Shown here piece after piece: positions 6,357 through 6,643 of a DNA stretch of 6,643 bases (position 1 is the first letter of the stretch; each line of letters starts with the position of its first letter). Position numbers and translations under genes: made by a program. The DNA comes from an uncultured Bacteroidota bacterium. Lineage in GTDB: Bacteria > Bacteroidota > Bacteroidia > Chitinophagales > Chitinophagaceae. Location of the stretch: NCBI GenBank assembly GCA_946887345.1, contig CAMPKR010000139.1, positions 1 through 6,643 of the forward strand, written 5' to 3'. The notes under the pieces were generated by a model. It searched no databases, was not told the origin of the DNA, and saw only the letters and a program-made list of their open reading frames with translations.

Positions 6357-6643
6357 ATGTTTGCGATAGTTAATATAGCCGGTCAACAATTTAAGGTTTC
6401 TAAAGACCAGGAATTGTTTGTTCATCGCCTCGAAGGAAAAGTAGGTGACAATGTAGAATTTTCAGATGTTCTTATGAGTAGCAATAATAATAGTGTTGCT
6501 TTAGGTGGTTCATTGAAAGTAAAAGCAGAAATTTTGGATCACCTGAAAGGTGACAAGGTTATCATTTTTAAGAAGAAACGCCGCAAGGGTTATCAGAAAA
6601 TGAATGGCCATCGCCAGTATCTTACAAAAATAAAGATCAGCGA
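6357..6643 (+). CDS. rplU: 50S ribosomal protein L21, partial (3' end outside the window)
   Basis: Structural protein of the large ribosomal subunit that binds 23S rRNA near domain L20 contacts. The first 95 residues are present, then two bases of an incomplete codon, out of about 100 or more expected. The start MFAIVNIAGQQFKV is the standard L21 opening, and the basic signature KKKRRKGYQKMNGHRQ lies at 72-87. KGDKVIIFKK before it also fits. The frame is open to the window edge, so no stop is seen. A purine stretch GGGAAG lies only two bases before the ATG, too close to be a good Shine-Dalgarno site. In most bacteria rpmA (L27) follows directly; here that would be past the window end. The gene has its own promoter and marks the beginning of a housekeeping unit. 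Confidence 0.96.
   Translation, partial: MFAIVNIAGQQFKVSKDQELFVHRLEGKVGDNVEFSDVLMSSNNNSVALGGSLKVKAEILDHLKGDKVIIFKKKRRKGYQKMNGHRQYLTKIKIS

Overview
The window looks like ordinary chromosomal DNA of a Bacteroidota bacterium, probably near Chitinophagaceae. The evidence is protein character (an outer-surface-type beta-helix lipoprotein, a bacterial GH3 protein, a Bacteroidota-style SAM-HAT protein), mostly poor Shine-Dalgarno sequences, and two promoters of the Bacteroidota type (TTTG, about 20 bases, then TAnnTTTG). The family assignment rests on motifs read by eye; the genus is not resolved.

Layout, left to right. An AT-rich leader (1-122) precedes idi, the type 1 isopentenyl diphosphate isomerase (+). 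It converges on a beta-helix lipoprotein gene (-), and the two stop codons interlock in a 4-base overlap. A short divergent region (about 2081-2240) separates that lipoprotein from a two-gene operon (+): a divergent SAM-HAT (DUF62) protein and a small ABM-fold monooxygenase-like protein, joined by an ATGA stop/start overlap. This operon converges, with a 23-base gap, on a GH3-family acyl-adenylating enzyme (-). A 64-base divergent region then leads to a polytopic membrane protein of unknown function with GT-C-like features (+). Last comes the 5' part of rplU (ribosomal protein L21, +), cut by the window end, with its own clear promoter.

The genes do not form one pathway: idi serves isoprenoid synthesis, rplU translation, and the rest are accessory or poorly characterised. 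I see no tRNA, rRNA, CRISPR array, insertion sequence, phage gene or long repeat. No obviously new multi-gene system is visible. The items most worth following are the SAM-HAT protein lacking the usual catalytic motifs and its coupled ABM partner, the almost leaderless start implied by its promoter, the bacterial GH3 enzyme, and the uncharacterised membrane protein. Three starts are revised from the longest open frame: the lipoprotein, the SAM-HAT protein and the membrane protein.
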